A DNA stretch of 64,000 nucleotides from Tichowtungia aerotolerans (GCF_009905215.1 NZ_CP047593.1:3104900-3168899); one strand, 5' to 3'; positions 54,301-63,549 are shown, counted from the first letter of the stretch. Notes: generated from the sequence alone by a model not told the origin. Numbers and translations: made by a program.

Positions 54301-55599
54301 ATGAAAACAAGAGGACTGATTTTTTATTTTGTCTGTTGGGTTTTTGGACAGATCTGTTCGGCACAGACGGAAGTATCCATTGTTCCTGATAACGGCACTG
54401 CACTGTATCGCTGCGGCGAAGCAGCCACATGGAATATTTATCTGGAAAAGGACGGGGAGCCGTTGAACGATCCGGTTGAATATACGGTTAAGCGGGGAGG
54501 CCTGGAGGTTGTTGACAGCGGCACGCTGGAACTGAAGGACGGTCAAGCGTCTGTGTCGGCCTCTCGCAGCGATCCCGGGGCGCTGCTGATGCAGTTGAAA
54601 TTGGATGCCGGCAGCTGGAAACTGAATGGGAAGCAGATGCAGAAGGCGGCGGGCGGTGCAATTTTTGATCGGGAAAAGATCCATCCTTCTGGAGAAGAGG
54701 CTCCGGAATTTGATGCGTTCTGGGAGAGAAAACTCGCTGAACTGGCGGCCGTTCCGGTGAATGTGAAGCTTGAAAAAGTCGATAATGATGAAGTCGATCT
54801 TTGGGAAATCTCTATGGATAATATCCGGGGAACAAAAATCTGCGGTCATCTTGCTCGACCGAGAAATTCTGACGGGCCTTTTCCGGCGTGTGCCAACTTT
54901 GAGGGTGCCGGCGTTCGGCGTGCAAACCCATACAGCGTCATTCAACAGGCAAAGAACGGCTGGCTGTCACTCAATATTATTGCTCACAGCATTGATGCTT
55001 ATCGGGAACCGGCGTACTACGAAAAGCTCAGCCGCAATGAGTTGAAAGGATATCCTGAGATGGGCAGGGATAATCCTGAAACCTGTTACTTCCTGCGGAT
55101 GATGCTGGCGACATTCCGTTGCGTCGATTATCTGTCGCAGCGTGACGACTGGAATGGGACGGTGTTGCGGGCCAATGGCGGCAGTCAGGGCGGCTGGCAG
55201 GCAATCGCCGCAGCCGCACTCAATCCGAAAGTAACGGTTCTGACCGCCAATGTTTCCGCAGGATGTGATCAGACCGGACCTTTGATCGGTCGTCAGGCCG
55301 GCTGGCCGAAAGCGTTCTGGCAGAAGGAAGACTCTATTCGTACCTCGAAATATTTTGATGCCGTTTTCTTTGCGCGACGGGTGAAGTGCCCGGCGCTGAT
55401 CGGAGTCGGGGCAATTGATCCGGTTTGTCCGCCGGAAGGTGTCTGTGCAATGTATAACCAGCTGGCCGGTCCGAAACAGCTGATCGTGATGCCCGCCGGA
55501 GCACATAACGGCGTGGGGCATCAGTCATGGCAGGCAGCTCTCAGAAGATTGGAAAACAATTTTAAGACCGGTAACATTCAGTTGGAAGATCGTCCATAA
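54301..55599 (+). CDS. Acetylxylan-esterase-like alpha/beta hydrolase
   Basis: A 432-residue secreted protein. Signal peptide 1-21, then a beta-sandwich N-terminal part (about 22-110). The AXE1-type hydrolase domain has the nucleophile GGSQGG with Ser295, an acidic residue in GAIDPVCP and the histidine in GAHNG. Such enzymes remove acetyl groups from sugars. AGAAAGGA precedes the ATG. It lies 16 bases after the beta-helix gene. Confidence 0.83.
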   Translation: MKTRGLIFYFVCWVFGQICSAQTEVSIVPDNGTALYRCGEAATWNIYLEKDGEPLNDPVEYTVKRGGLEVVDSGTLELKDGQASVSASRSDPGALLMQLKLDAGSWKLNGKQMQKAAGGAIFDREKIHPSGEEAPEFDAFWERKLAELAAVPVNVKLEKVDNDEVDLWEISMDNIRGTKICGHLARPRNSDGPFPACANFEGAGVRRANPYSVIQQAKNGWLSLNIIAHSIDAYREPAYYEKLSRNELKGYPEMGRDNPETCYFLRMMLATFRCVDYLSQRDDWNGTVLRANGGSQGGWQAIAAAALNPKVTVLTANVSAGCDQTGPLIGRQAGWPKAFWQKEDSIRTSKYFDAVFFARRVKCPALIGVGAIDPVCPPEGVCAMYNQLAGPKQLIVMPAGAHNGVGHQSWQAALRRLENNFKTGNIQLEDRP

Positions 55600-55609
55600 G
55601 AGGGCGCGG

Positions 55610-57634
55610 ATGAAAAAAATCATTTTATTCATTTTTACGGCTGTTCTGGAGACGGCGTTTGCTTCGGACCTGTTGGCGAATCGGATGCTGATTGATTTTG
55701 AACAGGGTTTTGAAGCTCAGCAGCTTGCGGCGAATGAGGGATCAGCGTTTATTGTGGAAGCAAACGGCAACCGGTCGCTGGAACTAAGGGCTGCGCCCGG
55801 TGAGCGCGTGAAAGTCCGGCTTTTTCCAAGGTTTGGAAACTGGGACCTGCGGGAATTTGTCAACCTGACGCTGGACGTATCCAATGCGTCGGAAGGCGAC
55901 GCCTTTTTCCGGGTGCTGATCAAAGATCCGACGACGGCGGATGAGTCGTGGTATCGTCCAAACCTGTCGCATAACGGCTGGGTGAAGCCGGGCGAAACAC
56001 GGGTGTTTCCGGCGCTGTTGGTGCGACATAAACAAAAGAGTCCGCATCCGTCATACATGGGCCTGTTCCCGCAGATGCACGGATTGCCGAACGCTCAGAT
56101 GTTTATATGGTTCGGAGTTGATGTTTCTCGAGTTAGCGAGGTGGTGCTGAGTCTCGAACCGCAGGAGTTTGCTCAATGTGTGCGGATTGATAACCTGCGC
56201 GGCAGCCGCCGCGCGTCGCCGTCAGTTTTGGAAACCGACCCGGATGCGTTTTTTCCGTTCATCGATATCTACGGACAGTACATGCACGAAGACTGGCCGA
56301 ACAAAGTGCATTCGGATGCCGACCTGATCGCGCAAAAAGAAGCCGAGGAAAAAGATTTGGCGGCTCATTCCTGGCCGAAAAGTTTTAATCAATACGGCGG
56401 CTGGTCCGGCGGACCCACCTTTGAGGCAACCGGCCATTTTCGAACACAGAAGGTTGATGGAAAGTGGTGGTTTGTTGATCCCGAAGGAAAACTGTTCTGG
56501 TCGCTGGGTTGCAATAATGTCGGCCTGCACATGAAGACGGTTGATCTTGGCGAAAAAGAACGGTTCTACGCCGATCTGCCGGCGCCGAATGATCCAATTC
56601 TTGGAAAATACCGGACTCAAAAAGGAAATCGCTATGACTCCAAGGGACCGGTGTATGAAAAAAAATACGGTTCGGATTATGAAGAGTTTTATCACCGCCT
56701 GTCACTGCGTCGTACCCGCTCGTGGGGTTTGAATACGCTGGGGGGGTGGTCGCCATCGGTGGAAAATCAGCCGATTGGTCTTCGCGTGCCGTATGTGATC
56801 AATCTGTACATCAAAGGTCAAAAAGTAAAGCCGATCGAGAAGCTGGCCGATCCGTTTGATCCCGGGTTTGAACAGGCGGTGAAAGATGCGGTCCGTGAAA
56901 AAGGATTCAGCGCAAAAGACCCGTTTTGTATCGGTTATTTCGACAACAACGAAATACCCTGGGGAAAAGATGCCGCAAAAACCATGCGCAGGGTGCTGGA
57001 GCAGTGCGATGACCGCCAGCCAATGAAACAAGAACTGCTTCGTTTCCTGAAGAAAAAAGGAATCGATGACCGTGCGGCGCTGGTTGAGTTTTATCGGACG
57101 ATGCTGGAGACCTATCACCGCAAATGTCGTGACGCTATCCGCGCAACGGCGCCCGGAAAGCTCTATCTTGGAAATCGAATTCATGACGGTGCCATGCGCA
57201 ACGATCTGGTCGAAGTGCAGGCAGAATACTGCGATGTGATCAGCTTCAATATCTACGAAAAGGATGTCGATCAGTTCAATGTTCGAGACCGTCGACAGCA
57301 ACCGTTCTTTGAAATCGATAAGCCGTTTTTGATCGGCGAATTCAACTTCGGCGCAGTGGACCGCGGCAAGTTTTTTACCGGGATCGGTTTTGCTGCCGAC
57401 CAGCGCAACCGGGGCGAGAACTATATCCGTTACGTTCAGAGTGCCTTGAACAACCCGCGCTGCATCGGCGCGCATTGGTTTACTTACTGTGACTCGCCGA
57501 CCGGCGGGCGTACACTTAATGGCGAAAATGCCAACTGTGGCGTCATCAGCATGGCCGATACGCCGTACCCGGAAATTATCGAGGCTATGCGTTTGTCTGG
57601 TAAAATGATATATTCGATCCGACATGGAGAGTGA
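55610..57634 (+). CDS. GH50-like (beta-agarase-type) glycoside hydrolase
   Basis: A 674-residue secreted protein. Residues about 20-200 are a carbohydrate-binding-like beta-sandwich, followed by a (beta/alpha)8 hydrolase with WWFVDPEGKLFWSLG. The acid/base is plausibly Glu448 in FDNNEIPWG and the nucleophile Glu577 in FLIGEFNFGA. These fit GH50, but GH-A relatives cannot be excluded without a search. A palindrome copy encodes FPRFG at the N-terminal domain. It is followed by a sulfatase, consistent with a sulfated galactan target. Confidence 0.7.
   Translation: MKKIILFIFTAVLETAFASDLLANRMLIDFEQGFEAQQLAANEGSAFIVEANGNRSLELRAAPGERVKVRLFPRFGNWDLREFVNLTLDVSNASEGDAFFRVLIKDPTTADESWYRPNLSHNGWVKPGETRVFPALLVRHKQKSPHPSYMGLFPQMHGLPNAQMFIWFGVDVSRVSEVVLSLEPQEFAQCVRIDNLRGSRRASPSVLETDPDAFFPFIDIYGQYMHEDWPNKVHSDADLIAQKEAEEKDLAAHSWPKSFNQYGGWSGGPTFEATGHFRTQKVDGKWWFVDPEGKLFWSLGCNNVGLHMKTVDLGEKERFYADLPAPNDPILGKYRTQKGNRYDSKGPVYEKKYGSDYEEFYHRLSLRRTRSWGLNTLGGWSPSVENQPIGLRVPYVINLYIKGQKVKPIEKLADPFDPGFEQAVKDAVREKGFSAKDPFCIGYFDNNEIPWGKDAAKTMRRVLEQCDDRQPMKQELLRFLKKKGIDDRAALVEFYRTMLETYHRKCRDAIRATAPGKLYLGNRIHDGAMRNDLVEVQAEYCDVISFNIYEKDVDQFNVRDRRQQPFFEIDKPFLIGEFNFGAVDRGKFFTGIGFAADQRNRGENYIRYVQSALNNPRCIGAHWFTYCDSPTGGRTLNGENANCGVISMADTPYPEIIEAMRLSGKMIYSIRHGE
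55823..55839. repeat. 17-bp palindrome, perfect arms
   Basis: TTTCCA-AGGTT-TGGAAA within the GH50-like gene, read as FPRFG. Confidence 0.8.
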
Positions 57635-57636
57635 AC

Positions 57637-60480
57637 ATGCGGAACGGTACAAAAGAGATGACTGCGCTGGGGAGTCTGGCGGTATCGGTACTTTTTGCCT
57701 CGGACCTGCCGAATGTGGTGATGATTATGGCGGATGACTGGGGCTGGTCGGATATTGCCGCCTACCGCCGTTTCCAGGGGTTGGATGATCCGATTCCAAC
57801 ACCGAATCTCGATCGGCTGGTCGCCGGCGGAATGATGTTCACGGATGCCCATTCCCCGGCTGCTCTCTGTGCGCCGACCCGTTTCAGCATGATGACCGGC
57901 TCCAACCCTTATCGCAATGGAATTCAGTGGGGGACATGGGGCTTTACCGCGAATTGCGCGTTTTCCAATGGTCGGAAACATGTCACGGTTGGAGAGATCG
58001 CTCAGACGGCCGGGTATCGCACCTCCTTTTTCGGAAAAATGCATTTCGGCGGCGGTTCGATCGACTATGAATCGGTGATGCCGGAGTTTCCGACGACCTA
58101 CGGGTTTGACTACACATTCTGTTCGCACGGTGGAATCCAGGATCCGCCGTACCTCTATTTTGAAAACGACCGGTTTGTTAAAATCGATCCGACGAATCCG
58201 CTGATCCCGTCGCTGCCCGGCATGAATTCAAACCTGGTTGAATGGGCTGCGGGTCACTACACGATTGCCAACGGAACAGGAGTGATTCAGGTGGATCACG
58301 CGGGAACCGGTGATGCGTACTGGAACTCCAGCCAGAACGGAATCATCAACTCAAAGAAAGCGGCAGATTTTATTGCCGACCATGTGGTGAACTATTCCGA
58401 CCGTCCGTTTATGATGTATTACTGCGCACCGCAGGTCCATCTACCGCATACGCCGCCGATTGACTTCAATCCGAATGCCGATGGCGTGCCGCACGCGGCC
58501 GGTGATCCGGATTTTGTGCCGGTGGATGGCTTAACCGGTGGAACCGAGGTGGCCGATATGGTTCATGAACTGGACCTGCAGGTTGGCCGGATCATAAACC
58601 GTCTGGAAGACCCGAACGGTGACGGCGATTTCTCCGACAGCATTCTGACGAACACGCTGGTGATGTTTACCTCCGATAACGGCGGATTGGCCACGGACCG
58701 CGGGCTGGCGGATTACGATTCAACCGGAGTGCTGCGCGGCTGGAAGGCCAGTTCTTACGAAGGCGGTCATCGTGTGCCGTTTGTTGCGGCATGGCCGGGT
58801 CATATCGCAACCAATTCTGTCAGTGACCAGCTGATCTGCAGTTCGGACTGGGTCGGGCTCATGTATGCCCTGACGACCAACAGTATGGCAGCCGACCAGG
58901 CGATGGACTGTGTGAATATTCTTCCGATTCTGCTGGGCGAACAGCCGGAAAACGAACCGGTGCACGATTTCCTGATCCTGCAGGGGCACAGTGTCAGCAA
59001 ATCAGAAAACTCCTTTATCATGCGGCAGGGCGATTATGTGCTGCTGATGGACGACAACCGCGACCCGGTCGAACTGTATAACCTGGCCACTGATTTTTCC
59101 CAGGAAACCAATCTGATTGCCGAAGCCTCTGAACAGACGCGTGTTGCCGATATGGAGGCGTTGTTTAAGCAGTACGATCAGCAGAATGATCCTCGTTCAA
59201 CAGAGGCCTATATTGCCCCGGATGTACATCCTCCGCTTCCGGACCCGGCCGGGTTTTCGGTTGCACCGTTTGCCATTGCCGGTTCGTCAGTTTTTATGAC
59301 GGCGGAAATCGGCGCCGATTTCAGCGAGCCGGTTGAATATCGATTTATCGAACAAAGCGGGCACGAGGGCGGGACCTCATCGGAGTGGCAGCAGTCTCCG
59401 GATTACACAGATAAAGGTCTGCTCCCGGGACTGACCTATTCCTATTCGGTCCAGATGCGCGATGCTTTGGGCCGTACAGGGACCATGAGTGCCGATTTAG
59501 ATGTTACCACAACAACCAATCACGCGCTTCTTTTTGAGAGTTTTGAGAGATCGGCAGATGCCGGCGACATTACATTTCCGCCGTATCCGGTCGAAATGTG
59601 GCACCATCAGGTGGACGGTTCATGGACAAGAGATGAGTCTTCTGCCGACACCTCAGTTGAGATCGGAGATTACGGCACATTGTCTGGAAATGAAATGCGG
59701 ATCGGATGGGGGTATGATGAAGTGGTTACGCTTTATTCGACCGCCTTGGTCATCGATACAAACCGCACCTATTACCTGTCCGGAAAATGGGAAATGGACA
59801 GCGGTCCGTTTTTGCCGCTGGGCTTTATTGCCGGACTTGCTGAATTCAATGCCACGGACGGCACGCTCATTCAGCGATTGACGCCGGATTCGCATGTGTT
59901 TGGCGATACCAATTCTCCGGTGCCCGGAGAGAGCGGAACGTTTAGCCTGTCTCTCTCTCCTGCCGAAATGGCCGGCGCAGGTATCACTGCCGGGAGTTAT
60001 ATTGGAATTTTTTTCCATCATGATGACGACGGCGTTCTGTACAGCGAGCACGATTCGCTGAAAGGGGATGTGTACCTGGTCGACGATGTGCTGCTTTCGA
60101 TGGATACGGGAGGTATGTTCGGTCAGTGGATGATCAACTACGATGTTGAAGGTCCTTTGGACGACTCGGACGGGGACGGACTGAACAACCTGAGTGAATT
60201 TGCGCTGGGCGGAAGTCCGGTCGATCCGGTCCGGAAAGGAAATATTCCAATGTTTGGAAAAAACGGTGACACGTTTTTTTATATCTATCCGCGCCGCAGA
60301 AATTGCGGACTGAATTACTGGCTGGAAACGGCAACCAATCTCGTTTTCGGTCCGTGGATTGCCGGTGGATATACAGAGTTTCCAACCTTTGGAAATATTG
60401 ATGCCGATTTTGAGGCCGTCACCAACGAGTTTCCAATCTATGGAGATGAGTCTTTTATTCGTCTGAGAGTCTCTGAGTAA
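57637..60480 (+). CDS. Large multidomain sulfatase with DSDGDGLNN-type tail
   Basis: About 947 residues. A sulfatase domain (about 25-520) has VVMIMADDWGWSD and a C-A-P-T-R motif with Cys78 the predicted formylglycine; Thr replaces the usual Ser. Then come a fibronectin-like segment (about 540-630), a jelly-roll-like segment (about 635-820) and a DSDGDGLNNLSEFALGGSP calcium-type tail. ATG 57637 with GGAG upstream is chosen; GTG 57631 overlaps the previous stop. Four palindrome-type sequences lie in the gene, three in the last 240 bases. The C-terminal part probably targets the enzyme to the surface. Confidence 0.88.
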   Translation: MRNGTKEMTALGSLAVSVLFASDLPNVVMIMADDWGWSDIAAYRRFQGLDDPIPTPNLDRLVAGGMMFTDAHSPAALCAPTRFSMMTGSNPYRNGIQWGTWGFTANCAFSNGRKHVTVGEIAQTAGYRTSFFGKMHFGGGSIDYESVMPEFPTTYGFDYTFCSHGGIQDPPYLYFENDRFVKIDPTNPLIPSLPGMNSNLVEWAAGHYTIANGTGVIQVDHAGTGDAYWNSSQNGIINSKKAADFIADHVVNYSDRPFMMYYCAPQVHLPHTPPIDFNPNADGVPHAAGDPDFVPVDGLTGGTEVADMVHELDLQVGRIINRLEDPNGDGDFSDSILTNTLVMFTSDNGGLATDRGLADYDSTGVLRGWKASSYEGGHRVPFVAAWPGHIATNSVSDQLICSSDWVGLMYALTTNSMAADQAMDCVNILPILLGEQPENEPVHDFLILQGHSVSKSENSFIMRQGDYVLLMDDNRDPVELYNLATDFSQETNLIAEASEQTRVADMEALFKQYDQQNDPRSTEAYIAPDVHPPLPDPAGFSVAPFAIAGSSVFMTAEIGADFSEPVEYRFIEQSGHEGGTSSEWQQSPDYTDKGLLPGLTYSYSVQMRDALGRTGTMSADLDVTTTTNHALLFESFERSADAGDITFPPYPVEMWHHQVDGSWTRDESSADTSVEIGDYGTLSGNEMRIGWGYDEVVTLYSTALVIDTNRTYYLSGKWEMDSGPFLPLGFIAGLAEFNATDGTLIQRLTPDSHVFGDTNSPVPGESGTFSLSLSPAEMAGAGITAGSYIGIFFHHDDDGVLYSEHDSLKGDVYLVDDVLLSMDTGGMFGQWMINYDVEGPLDDSDGDGLNNLSEFALGGSPVDPVRKGNIPMFGKNGDTFFYIYPRRRNCGLNYWLETATNLVFGPWIAGGYTEFPTFGNIDADFEAVTNEFPIYGDESFIRLRVSE
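57962..57978. repeat. 17-bp palindrome, one arm mismatch
   Basis: TTTCCA-ATGGT-CGGAAA in the sulfatase domain, read in the third frame as SNGRK. Confidence 0.6.
60244..60260. repeat. 17-bp palindrome, one arm mismatch
   Basis: ATTCCA-ATGTT-TGGAAA near the sulfatase C-terminus, read as IPMFG. Confidence 0.7.
60379..60395. repeat. 17-bp palindrome, perfect arms
   Basis: TTTCCA-ACCTT-TGGAAA near the sulfatase C-terminus, read as FPTFG. Confidence 0.75.
60430..60446. repeat. 17-bp palindrome, one arm mismatch
   Basis: TTTCCA-ATCTA-TGGAGA, 34 bases from the previous copy, read as FPIYG. Confidence 0.55.
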
Positions 60481-60545
60481 AATCACTGCCGGAAGATTTT
60501 CGCTTATAATCAATCTCGAATGCTGTTAATCTCGTAAAGTTTCTG

Positions 60546-62624
60546 ATGGATACCTCCCGGCAAAAACAATTTGGATGGATCAACGGCATATTGCTTTTGG
60601 CATTTGCTGCGTTTCCTGAATCCGTGGACCCCTGTTTTCCGGAGCAGTGGCATACCCGGCAGGCGGCAGAAACCCGTTCTTTGACGCGCTGGCCGCCGGC
60701 GCGGATCCATCAGTTGGAGGCGGAGAAGATACGGCTTCAGAAAAAAATCGCGGTTCTTCCCCAACACGATCCAAAGGTTCTGCCGGATCATTTAGGATAT
60801 CATTCTTCATGCGAAATCCCTGGTTCAGAGGGATCGTCCCCGGTATCGACAATTGATCTGAAAATGGAATGGCCGCGCATGGTTTCTATCGCGATGGCAC
60901 CCGCTTTTAATCCCCAGGAACCCGGTGACGGCCCGTACGCTTTTCCTACGCGGTTCAAGATTGAAGTGCGTGATGCGGGCTCTGGAACGTTCAGCGAGGT
61001 GGTGAACTGGATGGATGAGGACTTCCCGGATCCTGGACCTTATCCTGTCTTTTTTTCAGATATTAATCTGACGATTGATCAGGTGCGGATCACGGTGCCT
61101 CGGGTGGAGCGGGAATCCGGCGTGGCCTATTTTGCGCTTGGCGAGCTTTATCTGTTCCTGGAGCAGGAGGGGCAGCTGGCGGATAATATGGCGGTTTGGG
61201 CCAGTGTTGACGTGAGCGAGTCAGAATCGTTCGATATGCCGCCGCTGTGGGATGGGCGGTATCTTTGCGATAATATTGTCGGACTGGGCGTTCCGCTGAG
61301 CGGTGAAAAAAACTCGGTGAAGGATTTGGTGATCCCCTATGAAAACGAATCGCTTTCCGAGCCGGTGCAGATTGTGCTCGATCTCGGACAGATGCAGAAA
61401 GTGGGACGCGTAGACCTCTGGCCGGCAGAGGCTCCGTACCTGCTTGCGATTCCATCCATCGGGTTCCCGCGTGAGATTACTCTGGAACTTTCTGCTGATC
61501 CGGAGTTTAAAACCTCAGAAACGATCCATGTGGAAAACGTGGGGCGTCGAATGCAGCGCGAGGATCGGCTCTCTGTGCTTTGCCGGGCATATAAGGCCCG
61601 TTATGTGCGGATTGTCATGGACGACCTGCCCGAGTTTATGGGACAGCGAATGCTGGGGCTCGGTGAGATTTCGGTTTCGGAATATGGGCAGGTTTTTTCG
61701 GTAGGATGCGACGTGTCTTCCAAAGGGATTCCGGCGGGATATGTTGATCAGCTGCCGCGGTTGGTGGATGGTTATACGCGTTCTCGTCGGATTTTACCGG
61801 ATGGAGAGTGGATTAAAGGATTGGCTTATCGACGTCCTCTGGACCGACGCTTGGCACGGGTTGAGGACGAACTCGTTGAGGCGCGGGAGGCATGGCGCAG
61901 AATGGAGCTTCAGTTCAGTATATGGATTGGAGGTCTTCTTTGTATTGGACTTCTGGGAGCCATGGGGCTGCAGCGGCTTCAGCGCCGCCGAATTCTTAAA
62001 AAGCTGAAGTTGCGCATTACCCGCGACCTGCATGATGAGGTCGGAAGTAATCTTGGCAGCATTACGCTGGCGGCGAAACGGATGGAGGATGCGGGGTCCT
62101 CTCCGGAAGATCTTTCAGAGTTGTCGCTAATGGCTCGGGAAGCTTCTGCTTCTTTGCGCGATGTGGTTTGGCTGACCGATCAATCAGTTATTCGTCTGCC
62201 GGCGCTGCTGCAGAAATTAGCCGAGCGAGCCGAGCGTATTCTCAGCGGTGTTGAACTGTCGATCGATCTGGCTCCGGATTGTCCCGGCCGGATTGTTCCA
62301 TTAACGTTCAAACGTCATTTAATCCTGTTTTTTAAGGAGGCTGTGCATAACTGTGCAAGACATTCCCATGCAACGTGGGTTCGAATTGTTATTGCCGCCG
62401 GAGAAGAGCAGTTGACCCTTTCAGTGCAGGACAACGGATGCGGTTTTGATCCGTCACAAAAATCAGATGGGTGGGGTGTGGACAGCATGCAGAAGCGTGC
62501 GCATGAGCTGGGGGGGACAATGGTCCTGCAGTCGACACCGGGAAATGGAACCACTGTATCGCTGACAATCCCTTTGAGTACGCTGATGAAAAAAACAGAT
62601 TATTTGTATAAAACCTCTAACTGA
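60546..62624 (+). CDS. Sensor histidine kinase with periplasmic discoidin-like domains
   Basis: A 692-residue kinase of the NarX/HisKA_3 type. A signal-like N-terminus precedes ESVDPCFPEQWHTRQ and a long periplasmic region with repeated F5/8-type C features (RVDLWPAEAPYLLAI, ARYVRIVMDD, LGLGEISVSEYG), likely a glycan-binding sensor. A membrane helix lies at about 456-476, the phospho-accepting His496 in RDLHDEVGSNL, and the ATPase part has VHNCARHSHA and DNGCGFDP. It is followed 2 bases later by its probable response regulator and probably senses polysaccharide fragments. Confidence 0.85.
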   Translation: MDTSRQKQFGWINGILLLAFAAFPESVDPCFPEQWHTRQAAETRSLTRWPPARIHQLEAEKIRLQKKIAVLPQHDPKVLPDHLGYHSSCEIPGSEGSSPVSTIDLKMEWPRMVSIAMAPAFNPQEPGDGPYAFPTRFKIEVRDAGSGTFSEVVNWMDEDFPDPGPYPVFFSDINLTIDQVRITVPRVERESGVAYFALGELYLFLEQEGQLADNMAVWASVDVSESESFDMPPLWDGRYLCDNIVGLGVPLSGEKNSVKDLVIPYENESLSEPVQIVLDLGQMQKVGRVDLWPAEAPYLLAIPSIGFPREITLELSADPEFKTSETIHVENVGRRMQREDRLSVLCRAYKARYVRIVMDDLPEFMGQRMLGLGEISVSEYGQVFSVGCDVSSKGIPAGYVDQLPRLVDGYTRSRRILPDGEWIKGLAYRRPLDRRLARVEDELVEAREAWRRMELQFSIWIGGLLCIGLLGAMGLQRLQRRRILKKLKLRITRDLHDEVGSNLGSITLAAKRMEDAGSSPEDLSELSLMAREASASLRDVVWLTDQSVIRLPALLQKLAERAERILSGVELSIDLAPDCPGRIVPLTFKRHLILFFKEAVHNCARHSHATWVRIVIAAGEEQLTLSVQDNGCGFDPSQKSDGWGVDSMQKRAHELGGTMVLQSTPGNGTTVSLTIPLSTLMKKTDYLYKTSN

Positions 62625-62626
62625 TA

Positions 62627-63262
62627 ATGATTCCGATTAATATATGGCTGGTGGAAGACGATGCCGGGTATCGCCGCAACCTGCGGCTGTCTCTGGATCG
62701 TGAAGAGCATATTACATGCAGTTGCGTGTTTCCGTCGTGTATTGAATTCTTTGAGGCGCTGCAGGAGGATGTTCCGCCTGATGTGGTCTTGATGGACCTG
62801 GGGCTGCCCGGAATGAGTGGACTGGAAGGAATTCGCCGGCTTGCCCAGGAGTTTCCGGACGTCGCCGTGGTTGTGCTTACCGTTTTTAAGGATAAAGAAA
62901 AAGTTCTGCAGGCGTTGGATGCCGGTGCGGCAGGGTATCTGCTTAAAGAATCCACCGGGCCGGAAATTGTTCAGGGGCTTCAGCAGGTTTTTTTCGGCGG
63001 TTCTGCGCTGAGTCCTTCGGTGGCCAAGATAGTGGTTGAAGAGCTTCGCAAACCGTCTCCGGCTGAAGATTTCAAGCTGTCCCGACGGGAAGTTGAAGTG
63101 CTTGAAAAACTGGCGGAAGGACTGGCGGTTAAAGAAATTGCTGCGGCCCTTGATATCAGCATTGGAACCGCCGGGTTTCATCTTACCAATATTTACAAAA
63201 AACTGCAGGTGCAGTCACAGACCGGGGCCGTGGCCAAGGCGCTTCGGTCCGGCATTATCTGA
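62627..63262 (+). CDS. NarL/FixJ-type response regulator
   Basis: A 211-residue DNA-binding regulator. The receiver has EDDAG, phospho-acceptor Asp57 in LMDLGLPGMSG and Lys107 in YLLKES. The LuxR-type HTH follows (LSRREVEVLEKLAEGLAVKE, IAAALDISIGTAGFHLTNIYKKL). It starts 2 bases after the kinase stop, so the two form a two-component pair that probably controls the sulfatase/hydrolase genes. Confidence 0.9.
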   Translation: MIPINIWLVEDDAGYRRNLRLSLDREEHITCSCVFPSCIEFFEALQEDVPPDVVLMDLGLPGMSGLEGIRRLAQEFPDVAVVVLTVFKDKEKVLQALDAGAAGYLLKESTGPEIVQGLQQVFFGGSALSPSVAKIVVEELRKPSPAEDFKLSRREVEVLEKLAEGLAVKEIAAALDISIGTAGFHLTNIYKKLQVQSQTGAVAKALRSGII

Positions 63263-63273
63263 TGTCAGATGAT

Positions 63274-63549
63274 GAGTAAACAGCTAATACGGTTAGCAGG
63301 GATGATGGGGGGCTGGTTTTGGCATCCGCTGTTTTCGCTGAATCGGTGGATCCCTGTTCTCCTGCTCAGTGGCACGCCCGCCAGACAGCGGAAAGAGAAC
63401 CTCTGAAGCACTGGCTTCCGTCCCGCATCCGACAGCTGGAATCGGAGCGCACGCGTATTCTTGAAGAGTCTGATATTGCGTGCCGTTTGCATCTGTTGCG
63501 GGTGAAAATGAATTCTTTTACCCCGAAAGATCTCAGTTCGGAGACCTAG
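63274..63549 (+). pseudogene. Frameshifted copy of the sensor-kinase N-terminus
   Basis: The frame from ATG 63274 (MSKQLIRLAGMMGG) breaks at a run of six G at 63307-63312. Adding one G would continue as LVLASAVFAESVDP, a complete signal peptide. The rest, QWHARQTAEREPLKHWLPSRI, matches the kinase's QWHTRQAAETRSLTRWPPARI region before diverging and stopping at 63549. It is a truncated duplicate, a gene that varies in phase at the G run, or a sequencing error. Confidence 0.6.
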
